Below, piece after piece: positions 56,810 to 64,000 of a stretch of DNA of 64,000 bases. Each line of letters begins with the position of its first letter. Position 1 is the stretch's first letter. The position numbers and the translations under genes were made by a program. The stretch lies in assembly GCA_030762935.1 (NCBI GenBank), contig CM060897.1, positions 111,100,176-111,164,175 of the forward strand, given 5' to 3'. Below the pieces are notes generated by a model that did no database searches, was not told the origin of the DNA, and worked only from the letters and a program-made list of their open reading frames with translations. The DNA comes from Hymenopus coronatus. Lineage: Eukaryota > Arthropoda > Insecta > Mantodea > Hymenopodidae.

Positions 56810-58187
56810 AACAACATGACTTTCTCTACAAACCATTGCTAAAACAGATGATTCCTTTATCTACATCGCAATTCGTTTGGCTTTATGCGACCAAGAGTAA
56901 AACAAGAGAGAAATGAAGTGAAAGATGTTTAAGTAACTCAAAACTTGAAACCAATAACAGGAATATCATAAGAAACTGTTAACTTTATAAAAATATATAT
57001 AATATATATTGTGTATTTTAACAAACTATGTATTTTGTGTAGTAAGTTTTTGTCTAACCCTTATGATTTACCAGCTATCCAGAATGAAGAGTTTTTCAGA
57101 GGTCATTCTTAGAAAATTCAAGTTACACATTTTATTTGTTGTGTAAATATCTTTAATATATTGTAGTTAATCAAAATCTTTAGAACTATTTTTGAGGGGA
57201 AAATTGCAAACACGGAACGAGTAGCTGAGGGGGGGGGGATTTTCTTGAAAATCCTCACGTCAATCCTTAAAAGATACCAAACTTAAAATAACATTGGTGT
57301 TTAACGGACTTTTCACTTTTGAGCTATACTCTTCACAGACACACACATGCCTTTTTATCTCTATTCATTTTTATTGATTCAAGGGACTTCAGAATATATT
57401 TCCGTGAAACCTTGACATCGATTTTTTTTGGGTGGAGTACAATAATTCCTCTACTTACCATAGCATAATATGTGTACAGAAAGAAAACACTGTAATGAAC
57501 ATAAATAGTATATTTTAACGAGATATATGTTTTTGGTGCATTAATAATTTGTCTGTTACGATTTACCAATTATGCAAAAGTCTTCCAAAATGAACACTTG
57601 GAAGTTATTCCTATAAAATTCAAAATATTAATTTTATTTGTCAAAATATCTTAAACAAACGGTTTTTGAATAAAAAATGATTAAGAGTCACTTTTGAGAA
57701 ATTTTAAAAGTAGTCCATGTAGTTGAGGCTATTGTGATTTAGTTGAAAATATTCTTTATGAGTCATATTTATTCTATACTACTCGTAAATACCAAATTTA
57801 ATATTGAAGCATTTTTTTTGTATGGATGATTTATCTATTTGAAATTTTTTTAGCCCTATTCTACAACGACTTTAGTTTATAACATTATAACAAATATACA
57901 GAATTTATAAATAAATATATAAACATTCACATAACAATGTTTTAAGAATATTACCAATAAATTGATTAAAGTAATGAATTTTATTTTTTTAAATATCTAG
58001 GCTATTGGTGGTGTGAAAGATATTTGGCAGAAGTTGTAATGATATTCTAAATTAAATACCTTTTTAGCGTATATTGGGCAAGCTAAAAGTAGATTTTTGG
58101 AATCAGTGGTTCTCAATACACGTATTTCCAATAAAATACCGGCATGGAATATTTTCAGAATGCAATACTTCTAGTAGTGAAAGTACA
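56810..58187 (-). repeat. FamA unit and partial units
   Basis: 56810-57485 is a minus unit (ACATGACTTTCTCTACAAAC to ATTCCTCTACTTACCATAG). 57486-57800 is a second partial minus unit. 58075-58180 is an isolated terminal module (TATTTCCAATAAAATACCGG). 57800-58070 is AT-rich and unassigned. Confidence 0.55.
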
Positions 58188-58485
58188 ACATCTGATGTGC
58201 TCCATTCACATGGCTGTCTCTACACCTCAGTTACAAATTATTGTTAAAAAAGCTTATTCGTCTATGTACTTCATGTTGATCGAGATAAAATTACTATAAA
58301 TGGTCTTATCACTTGCGTCCTTGTAATTAAAGAGAAATAAAGGAGTACCAGAGACTAAAACGATAGTCAAATCTTTTAAACGATGGTTGCAATATGCTTG
58401 AAATTCTTTTGTTTGTATGGCGAGGGATTAAAAAAGTTCCGCATTAGAAAAGTGTAAGTATTTTAAAACTGAAAACAATAACAAG

Positions 58486-58523
<38 letters not shown>

Positions 58524-59042
58524 GTATAGAACATAAATTGTGTGTTTTAGCGAGCTCTACAGTTTGTGCTAAGTAAATGTTTGTCTATCTCTTATGGTTT
58601 GCTAGTTATGCAAAATTACGCATAATTTATTTAGAATGAGAATGTTTTCAAAGGCTGTTTCTAGACCTTTATTTGTCATGTAAATATTTTTATTACACGA
58701 TATGTTAATCAAAATTGTTAAAGCAATTTTGAGAAAATAAAACCTTTTAAAAGTATTTTCATATAAAGGGCAGTTGGATTTTTTGGAAAATCTTCTTGTC
58801 GTATCTTTGGAAGATACTGTAGTTAAAATGCCAGTTTAGTATTTAATGCATTTTTTATTTTTGATATATGCTTCCCACAGACACACACACACACACACAC
58901 AGATATTTTTCTAAAAATGTTTTTTTAATTCAGGGGTTCCCAAAATATGTATTTCCTCTGAAATCTTGGTATCGAATTTTTGGGTGCATTAAAATACCTT
59001 CTGTATATACTATGTATATAGTACGCGTAGAGAAAGTAAAAT
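58188..59042 (-). repeat. FamA unit, complete
   Basis: TCTGATGTGCTCCATTCACA, TCGAGATAAAATTACTATAA, ATCTCTTATGGTTTGCTAGT, GTATCTTTGGAAGATACTGT, a (CA)n tract at 58881-58900, ATCTTGGTATCGAATTTTTG and AGTACGCGTAGAGAAAGTAA. A (TA)n run expanded at 58488-58512. Confidence 0.75.
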
Positions 59043-59049
59043 TAATATT

Positions 59050-59690
59050 TTTAGAGTTCTCGTTAACCCCTACCGTTGTTTTGATAGTAAGGAAAGAAAG
59101 GGTTGGGCTCTAGTTTTGGGGTTAAACCCTGCAAACCGTGCCGTCCTGTTGAATACCCCGCCGAGGGTAGAAGCGGGTCCGTGTCGAGCTGAGTCTGGGC
59201 GGTACGGGGGTTGTGTATGTGCTATCCATGCAGCAGCAGCTACGAGAGAGGGGAGAATCGATGTGTCTGGTAGCTGCCATCGCTACCAAGCCGTGCTCTG
59301 TGCTCCCCTGGATATGGACCCCAGCATCCAAAGGAGGTGTGACCTTTATTACTCTTGTGAAATCTGATCATCGGCAACAGCCTCATTATCGCTCACGTTT
59401 CGTTTTTAACTGCGATGAACAGAACGCGATAGTTTGAGTATAAGGCATCTCCAATATCCGCTCATACACGCGGTTCTATTCGCTAAGTGTTTGGAGCAGA
59501 AGGTGCGCTAATTGCACGTTTGTCTAGCCCAAGGGTTCACCCAAGAAACGTACTCGAGTTGCGTGACTGTGGAAATAATCTCAGAGGGGCCTAGCCCCGG
59601 TGGGTCCTACTGTGTAGTGCTTCAGGTGTTGAACACAACGTGAAACAAACTGTCAAAACAGGACATTCTATTACAAATGGGAACTGCCAT
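59050..59690. other. GC-rich island of unknown origin
   Basis: Clearly richer in G+C and CpG than its surroundings (GCCGTCCTGTTGAATACCCC, GGCGGTACGGGGGTTGTG, GGGGCCTAGCCCCGG). Open frames of 69-83 codons on both strands (59116-59367 plus, 59122-59331 minus) have no motif I can name. A retroelement 5' region or a host CpG island are both possible. Confidence 0.4.
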
Positions 59691-59888
59691 GCATGAAATA
59701 AATGCGGCGAGCAATAACAGTGAGTAAAATTTTCAAATTACTCTCTACACAACTTATACCCAACTAAAATTTAACCCTAACATTTTATTTACGTATTAGA
59801 TAGCTACACTACTGTTTTTGGTAAACAAACTTCAACTATTTCAGTTTATTCACTTTACAAATAATATGTTTAGCATTCCTTGCACATA

Positions 59889-60745
59889 TTTTTATTTTCT
59901 CTGTCACGTATTATGTGCACAGCAGGTAGAAAAGGTATTGCATTCCACCAAAAATTAAATTTCGACATTTCATCGGAACTATATATTTTGAGGTTACATA
60001 AATCGAAAGAAATAGAAAAATGACTCTGTATGAGTATGTTGTGCACAGCATAACACAAAAACGAAGAATCCATTAAATACCAAACTTCGTAATTTCATTT
60101 CATCATCTTTCAAGGGTGCGACTCAAAAATTTTATAGGCAAATCCCTCCATGTCAACTACTCTTTACATGAAATATTTTTCAAATATGTTGACTTCCTCA
60201 AAAAGAAATTTAACGATTTTAATTAAAATACCATACTCATAAGATATATTCAACACAAATAATACATATGTCTTTAATTTTTTGGGATAAGTCTCTGAAG
60301 ACCTCTTCATTTTTGAAGACTTTTGCTTAACTGCGAGAGAGGGACAAAAATATGCTACATAAAAATGTAGACCTCGTCAAAACACACAATTTACACTAAA
60401 TACATATTTTGTGGAGTTATCCATTTTCGAAATATTTTGTTTTCCCAAACTTATACTTTCCTCAAAAGGGAAGTCGTTATTCGCTTTCTTTCTGCTGGTC
60501 AAGCCAAGGAGATTGAATTTCCATGTCATCACTTTAGCGACTAGCCCTTAAAATATTTGACTAATGGTTTAGTTTCGTATATTACTTAATTCTGTTGTAC
60601 CTAAAAGGAAATAAGTGGTAAGGTTATTTCAGTTAATGTTTATTTTAATGGCATGCAGTAGATAAAAGAATAAGCCTATTAGAGAATAGTTTGTTGCAGA
60701 ATAGGTAGAGAAAGTCACATGTTTGGAATACATCAGCTACTTTTT
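59889..60745 (+). repeat. FamA unit, complete, diverged
   Basis: TTTTCTCTGTCACGTATTAT, CATTCCACCAAAAATTAAAT, GTATGTTGTGCACAGCATAA, AAATACCAAACTTCGTAATT, CTCTGAAGACCTCTTCATTT, GGTTTAGTTTCGTATATTAC and ATAGGTAGAGAAAGTCACAT. The (TG)n core is lost. Confidence 0.7.
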
Positions 60746-61317
60746 TTAGCGATTTTAGATATTTATTTAATATAAATTATATACTTTATACTAATTAAGT
60801 CAGTCTTTCTAAAACTTTAAAATTCGGTTTAACGTTTTTATATATAAATTAAATAACTATGAAAAAATAAAAAAAGCAATGTATAAGGAATAATAGTTGG
60901 AGATAGAGAGAAAATCTCAAAGCTTCTTGCTCAGCTTTGACATCTAAGTGTCTGAAAAAATTCACCTGTAGGGAATATCCTAAGATGCACTGCAAGAGCC
61001 CTATTAATTCTAAGGCACCATTTACTACGCAAATTTTGACATGTCTAATCAAAAATGTCTTTCTGTATGATTTTTTTAAATCTATGTATAACATGTTTGT
61101 TACTCAATGTTTAATTCCTTTTTAATACCATTCTTAATGTTTTCTTCCTATTTTCCTTTGTATTCTTGTATATTATTTTAAATATGAAGGCAGTATGCGC
61201 TGCATTTAGGAAAGTTAAGTAAATAAATTAATTTAAACAGCTTTTTAATCGAAAATTACATCTAAATACAATAATAATTATACCTAATATTGTCTGTTCC
61301 TAACTAAAAAAAAAAAT
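60746..61317. other. Unassigned AT-rich DNA
   Basis: No recognised gene or repeat. Confidence 0.4.
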
Positions 61318-61730
61318 ATCACATTCACATGACCTTGTCTACCCATTGTTCAACCAACTATTCTTAATGTGTTAATTCTTTTATATTAATCGAGATAAAC
61401 GCCTATTGGAATTGTTTTAAAATACTTCCTTGTTTTATGAGAAACGGGGAATACAGTTAGCTTAAGCGATAGTCAATTTTAACAGCGAGTCGTTATGTGA
61501 TTCATTGGAAACTTAAGATATATGTATATAAGATGATTTCTCATCAAAGTACCTTAAACATTTGATATTTTATTCAAAACCGTTAACAGGAATTTTGTGA
61601 AAATAAAAACTTTCCAAATGTTCTACGTAATTTAGGAAGGAGAATTTTCTAAAAGCTCTTTATCTCATTTCCTTGGAAGGCACAGAAATTAAATGCCAAG
61701 TACGATATTTAAGGGACTTTTATCTTATCT
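61318..61730 (-). repeat. FamA unit, internally deleted
   Basis: CACATTCACATGACCTTGTC, ATCGAGATAAACGCCTATTG and CATTTCCTTGGAAGGCACAG, with the central blocks missing. Confidence 0.55.
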
Positions 61731-62507
61731 TTTGTACTATGCACATAGTGTATAGAGAAAGTATTATATTGCACCCAAAAATTCGATACCGAGATTAACC
61801 GTAAATAGACATTCTAGGATTCCCAAAATCCCCCCCCCCCAAATTTTAGAAAAAGGTCCATGTGTTTGCCCGTGTGTCTGTGAACACGATAACTCCAAAA
61901 CAAAAAGTTGGTAAAATACTAAACTTGATACATAAAATTAGTATCTTCCAAGGATGTAACACAATGTTTTTGAGGAAAATCTCCCCACCACAAACTACTT
62001 TTTAAGATATTTACACAATAAATAAAATGTTTATCTTGAATTTCCTGAGAATAGCCTCTGAAGGCCTCTTTTTCCTTGATGAATTTTGCTAGAATTTTTA
62101 TAACTAATAAACTATAAGAGATAGAGAAAAGCTTACCACACAAACTTTGTGGATCACATTGATAAAAAAAATCTATCATATACATTTTTTTCGTGGATTT
62201 GAGAATTTTTTTTTAGAAATTCCTTGTTATTGGTTTCGGTTTTAAAATACTTCAAATTTTCACATACGGGAACTTTTCAACTTCTGGAAATTCAAAGAAA
62301 TGTATTTCATCTAAATGGCAACCAGCTTTTAAAGGATTTGGCTTTCGTTTTAGTGTAGTGTATCTTTCCATTATTTACTTCTACTTACAAGAAAGCATTT
62401 CTGCTTATGTTTATCTCAATTGGCATGAAGTAGATACAAGAATACGTTTCTTAACAATAATGTGTTACAGAGATGTACAAAAAGTCATGTGAGTGGAATA
62501 CATAATT
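61731..62507 (+). repeat. FamA unit
   Basis: GTACTATGCACATAGTGTAT opens inside the hairpin. Then CCCAAAAATTCGATACCGAG, GAACACGATAACTCCAAAAC, TCTTCCAAGGATGTAACAC, CTTGTTATTGGTTTCGGTTT and GATGTACAAAAAGTCATGTG. A run of 10 C lies at 61831-61840. Confidence 0.7.
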
Positions 62508-62554
62508 TTTTGTAATCGCTTTTGTTTTTGTCTTTTTCTCTTATTTTTCTTTCT

Positions 62555-62672
62555 TTTTTTTGGGTTAATGAAGCCGAAGATCATATATTTCCCGTAAAAC
62601 CTTGAAATCGACTTTTTGCTGGAATGCAACAATTCCTCCACTTACTTTATGAAGTAGAAAAGGTAAAAAAAA
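62555..62672 (-). repeat. FamA terminal module
   Basis: ATATTTCCCGTAAAACCTTG, ATCGACTTTTTGCTGGAATG and TATGAAGTAGAAAAGGTAAA. Confidence 0.5.
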
Positions 62673-63768
62673 AAAAATGAAAATCATCTTGGTGATTTGA
62701 AGTTAAAAACTAGTGTCTTCCTCTGTTACGTCTGCTTAATAATTTACTCGTATTGAGTTTCTAGTTTTAAGATGCTTATTTTGCGTCAATGTTTAACCAA
62801 CATTTGAGTTACACGAAGGCTTTTATTTAGGTTAATATTTGCAGTAGTCCAATTGGGTTACTAATCTTCTGGCATAAATATACTAAACATGTGTTTCAGT
62901 TTTACGTAAAGTAGTTCTTAACATGATATTGTTGTTCATGATGCTAAGCACATTATATAATCCCGAAAGTGATAAGACGATTTGACATAACTAAATAATA
63001 ACGAAAGATATGAACACAAAAGTTAATTTACAAAGTTACTATAGTTCTCTCGTATTCGGTATTGCTATCAAGGTAGTATTTATTTTCACGCGGTGCCGGT
63101 TTTTCAGCGCATTGATCTGAGCTACGATGCCACTGTTCACTTTCAGGTCTTTATCGGTTGAGAAATACTTTTCATCCAAAAAGTCATTTACGGTGTGCAA
63201 AGTGAAACACCTGTTCTTCTTAAGTCTTTTATCAACATTTGCTTTCAACTCCTCCATAACGATTGCTGAACTTCCACTCCGGTCTTTTTCGTCAACACTT
63301 ATCTGTCCTTGGTTACTCGCAAATGATGCGTCATTTCCTCATTCACTATAGACTCGTTCATCGCACTATCACTATAACTTGTTATTTGCCTATAAATTTC
63401 AATTAGCGAACATTTTGCGGACTCAAAAAAAAAAAAAAAAAAAAAAACACGAATAACTTCTTTGGTGGTAGAAAAGTGTAATATTGGTATTGAAAAACTG
63501 GTAGCACGCGACAGTAAACATCTCGACAGAATGGAGATTACTTTGAGAAATATAGTAAGATATTTTTCATTATTATTTAGTTATTCCAAATCGTTCTCTA
63601 CTTTCTAGATGTGCCTCGTATTTTAACAGTTGAACCTTAATGCGCAATTAGGTTAAACCTCATATTAATTCCGGATGGCAGTGCATCAATTTGCCATCTT
63701 TTAATTCAAATAAAACTGTTCTTCGTCTGACTAGCATGCATTTCAGTAATATTGTTCTTTTATTTTCT
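62673..63768. other. Unassigned DNA with a 72-codon minus frame and an A-run
   Basis: A minus frame at 63257-63039 reads MEELKANVDKRLKKNRCFTL and continues to a TAG, preceded in frame by GQISVDEKDRSGSS. The text faintly recalls the HTH-linker of mariner transposases (VDDxxRSGRPS), but I would not assign it. A run of 23 A occurs at 63425-63447. Confidence 0.3.
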
Positions 63769-64000
63769 CACTTGATATATAGTACATCGGTAGAGAAAGA
63801 ATTGCATTCCACCCAGAAATGCGATACCGATATTTCACCGGTAATAGTTTTAGAATCTCATGTGTCTAAAAAAATTCTGATGTGTTGCAATAAAATTACT
63901 TTCTCTAGCTGTTAAACAAACAAACTGTCCTTACAAAAGATTATCCTTTTTCCTACATCATGTTAATCGAGATAAACATTACTAGACTTGGTCTTATTAC
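63769..64000 (-). repeat. FamA: plus terminal module fused to a minus unit
   Basis: 63769-63878 is a plus module (GCGATACCGATATTTCACCG). It joins TTCTGATGTGTTGCAATAAA, the start of a minus unit that continues beyond the window (CATGTTAATCGAGATAAACA). Confidence 0.65.

Overview
The window looks like intergenic or intronic DNA from a large, AT-rich, repeat-filled animal genome. An arthropod is likely. The reasons are: a nuclear copy of mitochondrial ND1 that only reads through with the invertebrate mitochondrial code (TGA=Trp, AGG=Ser); many Tc1/mariner-type transposons; several families of tRNA-derived SINEs; long tetranucleotide arrays; and no long open reading frame outside low-complexity DNA. 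I cannot name the species. There are no bacterial operons, rRNA genes, CRISPR arrays or convincing functional tRNA genes.

The main component is one interspersed family, called FamA here, with roughly 40 copies or fragments on both strands. A complete unit is about 0.8-0.95 kb. In + orientation it starts with a roughly 42-nt terminal hairpin (clean copy at 55864-55905). It then has a terminal module of about 125 bp, a variable (TG)n tract, an imperfect inverted repeat (AAATACCAA..TTGGTATTT), several conserved blocks and a right end carrying GTAGAGAAAGT and a small hairpin. Copies often abut each other head-to-tail or head-to-head. Subterminal inverted repeats, a terminal hairpin, a central microsatellite and duplicated end modules suggest a non-autonomous Helitron2/Helentron-like element, but this is inference.

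Younger elements sit inside FamA and inside each other. Examples are: a pogo-like element with clean TA duplication (29506-30785), whose ORF joins a CENP-B-type DNA-binding region directly to a PHD finger with the DDE catalytic domain missing; a mariner fold-back derivative (38102-38712); an internally deleted Tc3-like element holding its own SINE (54559-55481); and a FamA copy with three SINEs (17745-19335). At 31667-33296 a mariner contains a SINE, which contains a 175-bp mitochondrial ND1 fragment.

Layout: 0-5 kb FamA and SINEs; 5-11 kb a broken mariner, SINEs and a TIR-bounded element; 11-17 kb mostly unassigned plus two FamA copies; 17-27.7 kb dense FamA, SINEs and a decayed mariner; 27.8-33.3 kb the pogo-like element and the nested mariner; 33.3-36.5 kb a LINE tail running into a GATA/GGAT array with a 60-bp higher-order period; 37-43.1 kb FamA, the fold-back and a (CCAT)n array; 43.1-46.7 kb two mariner remnants flanking the only candidate host-gene signal, a promoter-like stretch plus a short signal-peptide first exon on the minus strand; 47-64 kb FamA, SINEs, a GC-rich island and AT-rich unassigned DNA. 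Boundaries of decayed repeats are approximate, generally within 5-20 bp.
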